Assembly (NCBI RefSeq): GCF_002234675.1
Contig: NC_019867.2
Span: forward strand, 406,001 to 470,000
DNA from: Oryzias latipes
Taxonomy: Eukaryota > Chordata > Actinopteri > Beloniformes > Adrianichthyidae
Length of the DNA stretch: 64,000 bases
Direction of reading: 5' to 3'
Under the pieces are notes generated by a model. The model was not told the origin of the DNA and did not search any database. It saw only the letters and a program-made list of their open reading frames with translations. A program made the translations under genes and the position numbers. This document shows, in pieces, positions 11,912-26,860 of the stretch; position 1 is the stretch's first letter; every line of letters starts with the position of its first letter.

Positions 11912-12713
11912 AGAGTTTTATGTCTTTTAGTGTGGAGTTGATCATTAAAACCATTTCAATGGATTCAGCCGTCTGAACGTTTGTGCTTCACTCATCAAAC
12001 CATGACGTTACAGAGAAAGATGGACCTCAGGAATGTTCCCAGACGGCCGGGGCAAACTTCAAAACCAGCCAATCAGCTGATGGGGGTCCAGCTGTGAGGC
12101 CGCCGTCAGTCAGTGAGGGGCGGAGTTTTCATCAGCATCCTGATGTTTCTCATCAGGCTGAAGTTCTGCTCCGGTTTCATTGTGATCCGTCTTCATCCTC
12201 CATCAGCTTTACATCCTGTTCAGTGTTTTTCAACCCCCCCCCCCCCCCCCGGGTTCCTGTCCTATCAGAGCATTCTGGGTAAAATGGTTTTCCTACGTTT
12301 CATCCGCCTACAGGTTTTTAGGTTTAGATTCAACGGTGTAAATGTGTTTGCATTCAGGAGTCACCTGGATGTTACACCTGTGTCTCACTGTAACGACTGC
12401 TTTATGCACCTGGAGCCACGCCCACCTCTTTTATATGACCTCACCTGTGTGACTCTGCAGCCTGTCAGTCTCTCACGGGGGGGGGTCCTGCCTGCCTTTG
12501 ATCCACCGACCTGGAGCTGCTGTGAGGAATGGTCTGACATCACCTGAGATCATCAGAGGAAGTGGAGGCGGGACTTAGGAAAGGCAGCCAGGTGGGACCC
12601 GCCCCAATGAGAGACTGATCACCGAATCTTGATGACCTTTGAGTGAAAAAGCCCTGGACTGAGGTGGGGGGGCTGTTTTACAGTTTGAAAACAGATTTGG
12701 AGTTGAAGGGTTA
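11912..12713. other. ercc6l 3' flank, no gene seen
   Basis: Follows the ercc6l stop and its poly(A) signal. Contains a C18 run (about 12233-12250) and unremarkable GC-moderate DNA. No coding exon or RNA gene was recognised before the MITE that starts at 12714. Confidence 0.4.
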
Positions 12714-12876
12714 ACCCTTGTGCTATCTTAGATGACCCCCCCCCCCCCCCCTTCCATTGAGGTGTTCCCCCCACCATGACAAAGGTGGATAAAGGTGGAA
12801 AGATTTCATGTAATCTATGGACACCAGTGAAGATCACAAATCATTGAAGAAAAAAGGTTCAGAGCTCTGTCTAGTG

Positions 12877-13986
12877 CAGGGGTCGGGAACCTATGGCTCG
12901 CGAGCCATATATGGCTCTTTTGATGGTCACATGTGGCTCGCAGACACATTTTTAATTTTTTCTTTTTCATTAGACCAGTCCTTCTCGGGCGCGATGCGAT
13001 GGCAGAGGCGCGCAGTAGTAGCGGTGCTTGGAGAGAAGGATCTGCGCCAGCATTATCACTTTACTATTATCTATTAATTCACAGAGTTTGTACCACCCGG
13101 AAACCTGTGAATTGCCGTGCCTAAAACTGCGCGCTCCCGTCTCTGAGAAAGAGCGCGCAGATGCGGGGACGGGATGTGTGAGGGAGAAAGCAGAGGGTGG
13201 GGGTGAGGGGTTGTGGGGACAGCAGGTGAACCGCGCAGGGATTGTAAAAACATAAAACCTGCTGCCCGTCACTCACTGCAGCGTGTGAGTGTGTGTTTGG
13301 CTCCACGTCTGCATGTGAGCAGTCTGTCTCACATCTACAGAACATTCAGACCTAAGATCACGTTTAAAGTCTCAACGCCTGAACGAAGCAGAAACTCACC
13401 ACGTATCAACCAGACTAGACCATCAGCAGAACCACCACGAGAAATACTCATCATTTATTAGCAACAGCATAACAATGTTATTAAAAATAATCCACAGACT
13501 TATTGTACTTTAAAAGTGTTGAAATTATATCAAATGCACACATTCACTTGAATATTTAGTTTTAAACATATTGTAGCGGACTGAGTTTAACTTGGCTGTT
13601 GGGCCGCGTTAAAAGTTCTGGAGTTCCTTGAACGCATCAAGCACAGATCTGATTGGCTCTTAGTTCTGTCGCTCAGCCTGTTGTTAGTTAATTTGGACCA
13701 ATGGGGTTCAGCTATGGGCCGAATAAGGGAAATGGGAGGCCTGGAGCGGGAGGGGGGAATATAAAGTTGGGAGAAGTGCTCTCGTCTCGGCAGGAGAGAT
13801 TCAGGAGCTGCTGAATTAATTTACGGCATTTGTTACAGCCTGCATTAACCAGAATAAAGAACCTTAAAAGAGGTTAAGTCTCCATGTGGGAAAAGGACAC
13901 TACATTATTGTATGGCTTTTTCGAAATTACATTTAAAAATATGTGGCGTTTATGGCTCTCTTGGCCAAAAAGGTTCCCGACCCCTG
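12877..13986. mobile_element. Nested hAT element (CAGGGGTCGGGAACC ends)
   Basis: The left end CAGGGGTCGGGAACC and right end GGTTCCCGACCCCTG are inverted repeats, and the element is bordered by a perfect 8-bp duplication GTCTAGTG (12869-12876 and 13987-13994). It is 1110 bp with no transposase frame. The terminal regions are rich in 'ATGGCTC' words, seen near both ends. An LTR-like segment lies inside at 13572-13904. It is inserted in MITE copy 1. Confidence 0.85.
13572..13904 (+). repeat. Possible solo LTR inside the nested hAT element
   Basis: A 333-bp segment starts TGTAGCGG and ends ACACTACA, so it has TG...CA ends with a short inverted match (TGTAG/CTACA). It carries a TATA-like ATATAAA at 13759 and AATAAA at 13853, in the U3-R-U5 order of an LTR. 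I do not see a clean target duplication (flanks CATAT and TTATT), so the call is tentative; it could be ordinary hAT interior. No retroviral coding sequence is present. Confidence 0.35.
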
Positions 13987-14055
13987 GTCTAGTGGGTCTA
14001 GATGACCCAACTGTCTAGTGGGTCTAGATGACCCAACTGTCTAGTGGGTCTACAT

Positions 14056-14871
14056 CAGTGTTTTTCAACCTTTTCTGAGCCACGGCACACTTTAACCTTA
14101 AAAAAAATCCCGCGGCACACCAGCATCCAAAAATTAAAAAAAAGGAGAAACTCTAGTCTGTATTGATCTACAGCCCCTCCCTCCACAATCTTACATGCAT
14201 TTTTGAGATAATTGTGTCAGAAAAAGCTGGAAACTGTTTTTTTCTAACAGATTAAATAAAAGTTAAGTTAGAAGATTTAAAAACTGGTTGTGTGTTCGTT
14301 GGTTTCAAGACGTTTAACAACAGATCTCCTTGTGCCCTGTCACTCTCACAACCCAATGCATCATGGGAGATGTAGTGCATAAAACGGCCAGAGATCGGTT
14401 TTCGGAGCTTCATGGTTTTGTTCACTTGTTCCACGGTCTGATACCGGACTCTGTGGAAAGCTACACCGCTAAAGACGAGCTTTAGCTGCTATGTTTTTTA
14501 GAACTGAGCGACTTTACGAGCTAAATCGGGACAAGGAAGTGAAGACTTTAACCACTTCTGATTGGTCAGACTGATGACATGTGATTAAGCCCCCCAGGAA
14601 TGATTGGTGGAGACAGTTAAAGGGACGGGACTTTTCCAAAATACAGCCGAAGGTGCAGCTGAATCGCGGTACGTCGTTCTTATCAAAATGTATTTAATAA
14701 AATAAAATAAACGCAAAGAAAAAGTAATTTACGATCTTTTATATTCCTAACTCCTCAGTGTTTTATCAGGGCCTGTTTGGATGAACAGAGAGCTGAAATC
14801 CTGGAGATGGAAATGTTTTTAGATCAGTTAATGAGGGCAATTTTCCACGGCACACTTGTGGAAAAACACTG
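14056..14871. mobile_element. Nested hAT element (CAGTGTTTTTCAACC ends), copy 1
   Basis: The left end CAGTGTTTTTCAACC and right end GGAAAAACACTG are inverted repeats; flanking octamers GTCTACAT (14048-14055) and GTCTAGAT (14872-14879) differ at one base. It is 816 bp with no transposase frame. It belongs to the same family as 22449-23304, which lies in the opposite orientation, and is inserted in MITE copy 1. Confidence 0.8.
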
Positions 14872-15225
14872 GTCTAGATGACCCCACTCCCAACGTTAAA
14901 GTGCCTAGGATAGCACAAGGGTTACAGTGAGGAATTAAAATGACATTTGTAGATTAATTCTCTATTAAAAAGTTAATAAAATCTTTTAAAAATGGAACTG
15001 ATTTAAGTTTTTCAGCTGATTGTAAACAAGAACATTCCTCTTTCTGGTTAAAGAAACGTTTCACATTTGGGGTCTAATCGGTTTGGTTTTGGCCAATGGC
15101 TCCTCTTCCAACAGATACCGGTTTTCCTGCTGTCTAATGGCACACTCGGACGTTCTGACCCGGTTCCTGAACCCGTGGGTCCGGCTGCTGCCTCTACAAA
15201 CACACAGACGCGTTTGAGGGAAGCT

Positions 15226-15231
15226 TTTATT
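15226..15231 (-). terminator. Poly(A) signal of ftcd
   Basis: TTTATT on the plus strand is AATAAA on the minus strand, only about 20 bases past the ftcd stop codon, so the 3' UTR would be very short unless another signal is used. Confidence 0.5.
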
Positions 15232-15250
15232 TGCAGTTCCTTCAGGCCTT

Positions 15251-18200
15251 TCAGGTCCTGGTCTCAGCGGCGCGGAGGACAGCAGCAGCGCCGTCTCGGG
15301 CCTCCTGAAGCAAAGCGGACGCTCTCCTGTGTGTCTGCAGAACCAGAACCGGAGGTCAGGGCCTGCCTGGAGGCGAGGCTGCCAGCAGATGTGGGCGTAC
15401 GTACCGCTGCTTTGAAGGCCTCGTCGGTGACGTCGGTGAGGTTAGTCATGATGTTGTAGTACGCTCCAAAGGCAGCCGCCTCCAGAGCTTTGGCTGCGAC
15501 CTGGACAGCACACACCGTCAGAACCTTCATGGTTTCCACACATGGGGGGCCTGAAGGTCTGCATGCAGACTCTACAGCTTATGTGGCATTTATGTTGGAC
15601 AGGAAACGTGCACATAATCCATCAACTCTAGCCTCTAGTCTGTCTGAAAGCCAGACTCAAATTTCAGCAAAAATGTCTGCAGTGCTCGTTGGAGGAGGAG
15701 GCGGAGCTTCATGAACCACGCCTGCAGCATCATTCTCACCTGAGCGTCAGACTTGCAGCTGATGTTTCCATGGACGACCATCTCCTTCAGATGAGGCCAG
15801 AGGGCGCTGATCCGCTCCGCCAGAGCCTCCGGGACGGCGAGCGCCTGCTGCAGGCCGTCCTGCATGGCGTCTTCTCTCCTGACAGGAGCAGAGGAGCATA
15901 AAACCACTGACACGTTGGCTCCAAGTGCTGCAGCTTTCAGCGCCACCTTCTGGCTGACATCCGTACCGTTTCTTTTCCTCCGCCGTGTTTTTTGGCATCT
16001 TCAGAGCCGCCTGCAGAAACACGACAGCCGTTTGGGTCAGACCGGGTCGTCCTGAATGTGCGGGAAGGTTCTGGGTTCTCACCATGTAGCTGTTGAAGGC
16101 GGACGCGTCGGCGTCCACCATCTGCAGGAAGTCGTTCATGGCCCGATGAAGAGGAGGAATCAGCTTCCTCATCACTCCGTCCAGGTTTTCATACTGCCTC
16201 TTCCCATAGGTCATCTGCCCCACCATGGCCCCCAGCGCCGCCCCCTACAGGTAAAACGCAAGATGACGATAAGGACTTGGATGTGGACGCCGTCAGAACT
16301 TTGAGAATTTCCCACCAGAGCAGCGATGGCAGCAGAGACCGATCCTCCTCCCGGAGCCGCCGTTCGAGCTCCAACGCTGTGAACAAACTGCCGCAGGGTC
16401 AACGAGCGCAGCTGCCCCTCCTCCTGCCCCTTCACCATGTACCTGCATGTAGGACGCAGCACCTTTAGCTCCCGCTCCTTCTGCTCCTGCGTGGGCGATC
16501 AGACTCACTCTATGATCCTCTCCTTGGGGTTGAACGGGCCGAGGGAGTCCAGGCCCAGTTTACTGACCACCTGCGGGCCAGAACATGCGGTTCTGTCAGT
16601 CGGAGCGGCTCATCGGGTCTCCACACACGGTTCCGTGCTCACCAGTCTGACTTTGTGCTCCTCTTCAAGGATGAAGAGCTGATCTCTGTGAATGTAGAAG
16701 TCAGCAGCGTCCAGCAGAGCCTTCAAAGGGATCAGACCCACGATCTGAGAGCCCACCAGCGGCAGCCTCAGCTCCTAGACGGCACAGAGCAGCTGAGGCC
16801 CAAGCCTGGACCACCTCATGCTGACGCCTCACCCACCTCTGCTGCCCTGCAGACCTCCTCATACACGGCGTGGAGGGGGGTCACCTCATAGTCCAGGATG
16901 TTGGTGGACACCTGGGCGATGTTGGCCTCCTCCAGGTACCAGCCCATCCCCTGGACCTTCTTCAGCAGGCCGGGCTGAGCGAGGAGGACACGAGGAGGAG
17001 ATGCAAGTTCACTCATCTATACCTCCTTCTATCCACAAACATCTGCAGTCATGACCAGAAAGACCAGCAGCCTGGCTGTTGGGTCAGAAAACAGTTTATC
17101 TGCAAAAGTTTCTCATTTAAACTCAGGCGGGATGAAGCGGGTCAGCAGAACCCAATCTCTTCCACTTCCTGTCACCACGACGGAGTTTCTGACAGCTGTC
17201 TGCTGGAATGTGGGACCACTCCTTTCTAAATAGTTCTGTGTTGAGACTTTCTACAGATGTTCTATGGGATTCAGGGTGGACTGGGTTCTGAACCGTGGGA
17301 TTTGGGTCATGGTGGAAGCAGCTTTCTGACGCTGGACTCACCAGACGTCATGATAACATTCTCACGGTCAAGCCGTCCAGAAGCTCCGCCCTCTTTCGGC
17401 AGCCTTTGAATACCTGGTTTCGGTTCTGTCATCAGTGCCGAGCCGTTCTTTACCAAAAGGTTCTGGTTCTGTCTCATCTGTGAGTCTGTTCTTTTTATCT
17501 ACATAGAACTGAAAGGTTATCCATGTCATGGATGTACGGCTCTAACGATAACGGACACAACGGCACAGAGATGTCTGGAGATGGACGGGAAGCCCTGAGG
17601 TTGTCCATGTCCAGAAACCCCCACACCCCTTTACCCTGCATGTGGGGGGGCTCACTGACGGCACTAGAGAACTAGAGCCACCAAGGGCTCCTAAAATGAA
17701 CCTACGCTATAACCACAGTCTGACTGCAGGTGGCGCCCTATTGGGCCTTTATAGATCTTCAATGGGAATCAGGTCTCCTCTGTTGCCATGGTGACAGCCC
17801 GTCAGTGGAATCTCTTCAGCAGGAAAGATTCCTGAAGTTTGTGGAATCTTGTACAGAACAACAGTTAACAGCAGTTGACTCCCAGCATGCACCTGGTTCT
17901 GGCCCCGGCCCTGCTCCCGGATGTCCAGCGCCACACGGTGAGCCTGCTCCTTGGTGCTGATCAGGTTCACGTTGTACGCGATGAGGAACTTCCGCGCGCC
18001 GGTCACCGTGGCGCCCCACGACGGCACGAAGGCGGCCGGGCCGAAGTCGGGAGTCCATTCCTGCCGACTGAGCTAAGAAAAGACGCGGGAATGAAGCCTG
18101 AAGACGTGAAGCGGCAGGTTTCCCAGCCTCACCTTGTCAGGAAGAGCCTCGTACTCTCCAGCACGCACAGACGGGAGCGCCCTCCTTGCCGGCGTGCCAG

Positions 18201-20826
18201 CCGCCTCTCCGTAGAGGTAAACTAAGAGGAGAAAGAGCCTCAGAACCAAAGCAGAACCGGCACGTCTGCTCCTCTGGGAGGAACCACAGGGAGCCTCAAA
18301 GCCCCGAGTCCATGGTCTCCATAGGAGGAGCCAACCTTTCTGTTCTACACCTCCTTCCAACCTCCTGTTGTTCCTCTGGAAGGATTCGAGTCCAACTGAA
18401 AAGGCTTCTTCATTCATCCGTTCAAATGTGTTATGCTTGTTTCCACATCATTAGTGGAACTACACAAACATTTGAACAGACCAGGATTGTGAGGTCACTT
18501 CCTCCTCATTACAAAGCTGGACTCCCAACGAACACAACTGGATCCACAAGGTGTGGAAGCACACGTGTGCTGATCTGAACACGCAGCACTCAGGTGTGCT
18601 GTAAAAGGCAGCAGGTAAGCTCACCTGTATCATTGAAAAATGGAAAGCTAGAAGAAATGTGAGAATGGGAGGAGGAGGAGGTGGAGGAGGACTTGAAGAG
18701 TTGCTCCAACCTGAACAAAGACGCAGAGGACCAAATTTGACTCAACAAATCTGTACAACACTTCTTGACCGCGACCTAAACCACGGACTGACTGATGGAA
18801 GCAGGTCAAAAGGTCAACCAAATCTCAGCAGAAATACTGTTGCTTCAGACATTTCATCCAGAAACAGGTAAGACAGCCACACAGTTCACTGACACTCAAG
18901 CCTGCCGTACTTGTAGGCTGCAAGGATGTTTTAACACTTGTAGTATATTTTTTCACATGGCATTGAGGGTCGAGGACGCCATGGTGGAAGGGGCTCTACG
19001 TTCCCCCGTACACAAGAGGGCGCCGCTTATGGCCAATAATTGCATCAGGCTGCCAGAAGTCCAAGCCAATCATGACTGATGGCCGTAATCACAATAACAT
19101 CCAAAGAGTCTCTCTGTCACAATAGCTGGAAAGAAAAATGAAGAACACAAGAAAAACTGGATCAGAACCATGAGACAGACGGTCAGAAACCAGCACGGCT
19201 CATTTTACTGCTGGGTTTTGGGTTCTGAGGTTCTGGCTCCAAAGACATGCACAGGAGATGTGGAACAGCATCCTGGTGTCTCTTTCAGAGTCTTGCCAAT
19301 GGCTGCAGATCAAATTCAGCCTGGGTTTCTACGCCTGGATGAGGCGGATTTACCCCCAAGACCAGGGAGAAATGTGATTGGACACCGGGCAATGACCAAC
19401 GCGTTGGTGCTGGACCCCCCCTTACCTGGAACGTGCAGCATGTCCGCCAGCTTCTGTCCGAAGGCGCGGGAGCAGCCAACGCAGTCGTCCATGGTGACGT
19501 TCTGGACGGGGATGAAGGGGCAGACGTCCAGCGCTCCGGTCCGCGGATGCTCACCTGATGAGCAGGTAACACAGCTTCAGCGCCTCCTGCTGGGCAACGG
19601 CGGCCTGAACGGGGGGGTCAGACTGACCTGAGTGCTTGGTCATGTCGATGAGGCTGAAGGCCTGGCGGGCGGCGTTCAGCGCCCCCTCTACCACTGCATC
19701 GGGGGGACCCACGAAGGTGTAGACGGTGCGGTTGGTGGAGGCGCCGGGGTCCACGTCCAGCAGGCTGCAGCCCGCGGTGCCGGAAATGGCCGCTGAGATG
19801 GCATCGATCACCTGAAGAGGATGAAGTCCACTGACGGTCAGACGGCCAGCAATGATTGACAGGTGTTACACATTCACAGACACAGCAGGAGGCCCGCTCC
19901 TCCAAAGACCGGTCCGGTCCGGGTCGCTGTTCTAGTTATGTAAAAGAGAACGTTAGTCTTTGGTGACACGCAAAAAACTCCAGTGCTGCAGAAAGAACCA
20001 GAACCAGTGGTGAGCTGAGCCGGCTCGTCAGTTTGGATTTCAACCTCCTTCTAGGAGGAAGTTTCCTGCTGGTTGGTCCGGTAAACCAGAATTTCTGCTA
20101 AACCTGAACGCTAAGATGGATCAGAGGAGGGAAAGCAGCTCCAGAAAGGAAGGTCAAAGGTTACGGAGAAGTCCAAAGCCCGTCCCATCAGAGCGTCTGC
20201 AGCAGAACGATGGTTCTATCTGTGCTGAAGCTCCGCCTTTTAGAATCATCTGACTGAGAAAACAGCAGGAGAACATGGAGAACAGAGGGAGTACAGGAGG
20301 AGAACTGCTTCAACACCAGACTCACGGCAGGAACCCTGAAAGGATTCTAGAGTCCAGAATCCTGCAGTGAAGTTCTACAGTGAATGATGAGGTTCTTGAT
20401 CTTCTGGTTCCGTCTGGAGGGATCTCTGACCCCCACATGAGAAGAACTGCAGTGGTTCTGGACGTGAAGCCGGACTTTACCTCCAGCTCAGTTTCAGTTC
20501 TGATTCCACATTCGGCTACGCCTGAGGATCCAAGAACCCAGTTTGGCAGCGGAGGAACCAGAACCAACAACCTGCAGAACCTTAACGGTTGTAGTTCCTG
20601 AATCTGGAGGATCCAGATGAAATGAGAACGCTCATGGACCCCCCCCCACATGATGTCTGGACCCAATCAGAACATTTCCACGGTTTCTTACTGGTTCACA
20701 GAGAAAAGCATCAGAGAGTTTGGCGAGGAGGGGGGGGCCTCTCGAGTCTGGACGGGTGGCGGTGCGTCTCACCTGCTGGTTTCGACCCTCGGAGAAGTTG
20801 GGGACACACTCCACCAGCTGAGCCAT
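15251..20826 (-). CDS. ftcd: Formimidoyltransferase-cyclodeaminase
   Basis: Fourteen coding exons on the minus strand: 20773-20826, 19628-19811, 19426-19554, 18133-18221, 17893-18072, 16837-16974, 16643-16774, 16509-16570, 16316-16442, 16083-16244, 15967-16010, 15740-15878, 15405-15500, 15251-15334. All junctions use GT-AG and phases agree, giving 539 residues (human 541). It starts [16 protein letters not shown]. The formiminotransferase domain covers about residues 1-326 and keeps the catalytic histidine at 82 (GEHPR). After a short linker comes the cyclodeaminase domain with its [15 protein letters not shown] motif and [11 protein letters not shown]. The enzyme moves the formimino group of formiminoglutamate to tetrahydrofolate and then releases ammonia, linking histidine breakdown to the folate pool, mainly in liver, as a ring of dimers. 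Only 82 bp separate its start from a minisatellite. Confidence 0.95.
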
Positions 20827-20904
20827 GGCGTCTGCAAACCGCAGGAAGGCGGCAGCAGGTCTCTCAGCGCTCCGCCAATCATTCACAGAGCAGCAGCTGA
20901 TTGG

Positions 20905-21300
20905 CCAGCTCCTCCCGCAGGTCAGACGCCTCCTCCCGCAGGTCAGACTCCTCCTCCCGCAGGTCAGACGCCTCCTCCCGCAGGTCAGACTCCTCCTCCC
21001 GCAGGTCAGACTCCTCCTCCCGCAGGTCAGACGCCTCCTCCCGCAGGTCAGACGCCTCCTCCCGCAGGTCAGACGCCTCCTCCCGCAGGTCAGACTCCTC
21101 CTCCCGCAGGTCAGACTCCTCCTCCCGCAGGTCAGACGCCTCCTCCCGCAGGTCAGACGCCTCCTCCCGCAGGTCAGACTCCTCCTCCCGCAGGTCAGAC
21201 TCCTCCTCCCGCAGGTCAGACGCCTCCTCCCGCAGGTCAGACTCCTCCTCCCGCAGGTCAGACGCCTCCTCCCGCAGGTCAGACGCCTCCTCCTGCAGGT
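20905..21300. repeat. 21-bp minisatellite just upstream of ftcd
   Basis: About 18-19 tandem copies of a 21-bp unit, CCTCCTCCCGCAGGTCAGAC plus one more base, with a C/T change near one end giving ...GACG or ...GACT types. The length of 21 keeps any frame open, so all frames read through; this is a repeat property, not coding evidence. Each unit carries CGCAG|GTCAG, which looks like joined acceptor and donor signals on the plus strand. It lies 82-475 bp before the ftcd ATG on the minus strand and about 560 bp before the fxn ATG on the plus strand. Confidence 0.9.
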
Positions 21301-21862
21301 GGCGGTGGAGCAGACGCTGCAAGACTCTTTCTGCTTTACTAAATGGAGACATGTCTGAGTCCAAACATGAATGTTTGATCTGGGATGAAGTTCAGGGTCC
21401 CACATGCCCCCCCCCCCCTGTTGATTCAGAGGGTCAAAGGGCAGCAGAGTCCTAGCTGCTGGGATGAACGTTCAACCACAGGGCCGGAGTCCGATAGTAC
21501 TGTTGGGTGATGCAGAACCAGAACCCCGGCAGCCTTTCAGAAGAGGAAACTCCATCTCTGCTCCCATGACTGAGTATCACCCTCCCCAGGAAGGAAAATC
21601 CTCCTGGAGCAGAGTCCCGTCAGGAGCTTCTGGCTGTTCGGTTGGAGGAAGACTCTAAAGGTCTTTAGTCCTGACCTGCCATGCCACTTCCTGTTTCTTT
21701 GTAGTAAACTCATTCATCTGATCTTTCTTTACTGTGTTTTGTTGCGGTTCCGGTTCCGTCCAGCAGGTGGCGGTGAGGCGGATTCTGGGTCCCTTAAACC
21801 CACGAACAAGAGCAGAAGCAGCCGGTGACACTCTGCTGCGCCTCACCTTCATCACCTTCATC
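21301..21862. promoter_or_regulatory. Intergenic region between divergent ftcd and fxn
   Basis: ftcd (-) and fxn (+) are head to head, with about 1 kb between their start codons, so 20827-21862 probably holds both promoters. A C10 run lies near 21408. A CAGCAGGTGGCGGTGAGGCGG stretch shortly before 21780 precedes the likely fxn first exon. No TATA box was identified with confidence. Confidence 0.4.
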
Positions 21863-25965
<4,103 letters not shown>

Positions 25966-26623
25966 AACGGACCTCTGCGGAGTTCCGCCACTGTCGGCTG
26001 AAGGAGCCCCAGGTTTGATCCCAGAACACCTCAGAGGAACCAGGATGTTCCGGAGCAGCCCGCGTCACGGGGAAAAGAGCGTTCCTCTTCCTCTGCAGGT
26101 TCTGCTCTGCCGACAAATCAACACTTTAAGACCCGAGTCTGAACCACGTCATGATCCAAAAGACGGTTCCTCCTCCCCTGTGCGGTTCTGCTTCTTGTCT
26201 GTGCTAGAACGTCGGTTTCTGAAAGTTGCTTTGAGCCAAAGTCAGGAGGTGAAACAGGAATCCTCAGATTCTGCTGAACAACGTCAGGAAGAAGGAAACC
26301 AGTCGGGTCTCAAACCAGCAACCTCCTCTAGACCCGCTGCACCACAGCCCTGGGGGGGGGGTATTCTGTCTAATGTGAACCCTCATAAAGACTTTCAGAC
26401 GTTTATCACAAACCTGTTTCACTTCTAGTCCCAAATGTTTTAGATCCTGGCTTGGAGGCTGCAGGAACGTGGAGGAACGTTCGGTTTCTGAGTTCTAAAG
26501 GTTCTAAATGTGGTTCTGCTCGGTTCCATCTTCAGGCTGGACCGTCTGGTACCTGCAGTAACCTGCAGAGGCCAGCAGGTGTCAGAAAACAAACATTTGA
26601 GGACCTGCAAACATTTTTGACCG
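25966..26623. other. Space between convergent fxn and ppp6c
   Basis: Holds the fxn 3' UTR and the far end of the ppp6c 3' region. A G9 run is at about 26351. I see no extra gene; no clear AATAAA for fxn was found in the first 200 bp. Confidence 0.4.
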
Positions 26624-26629
26624 TTTATT
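26624..26629 (-). terminator. Poly(A) signal of ppp6c
   Basis: TTTATT on the plus strand is AATAAA on the minus strand, about 230 bases past the ppp6c stop codon. Confidence 0.6.
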
Positions 26630-26860
26630 TAAAAACACATGAAGAGATTCCAGATGTTGGAAAGCCAGAGCGTCAGTGAATGCAGCACGAGTTTGGCGTG
26701 GAACGGCGACGCCGCCAGCATCAATCTGCTGCAGGTCAGAACCAGCAGGAGATCTTTAACGGCAAAGACGCAGGAATAAATAGGAGCATGTGGGCGGAGT
26801 CTTTTCTCTGAGCGGCTACATGCGGCGGAGGCTGGACCGTGGTCATCCGTCTGAGCGCGC

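Larger units (their letters stand above)
12714..14922. mobile_element. TA-flanked MITE, copy 1, with two nested hAT insertions
   Basis: Terminal inverted repeats ACCCTTGTGCTATC (left) and GATAGCACAAGGGT (right) sit directly inside TA dinucleotides (12712-12713 and 14923-14924), as Tc1/mariner-type MITEs do. Without the two nested hAT elements and their duplications the MITE is about 267 bp. Its interior has a 26-bp direct repeat containing GTCTAGTGGGTCTAGATGAC, present about three times (13987-14055). A second copy of the family lies at 22260-23355. No transposase. Confidence 0.8.

Noticed and set aside
20632-21455. Long open frames over the 21-bp repeat on both strands
   Set aside because: A 21-bp unit without stop codons keeps every frame open. 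The frames have no splice or homologue support, and the array lies upstream of ftcd.
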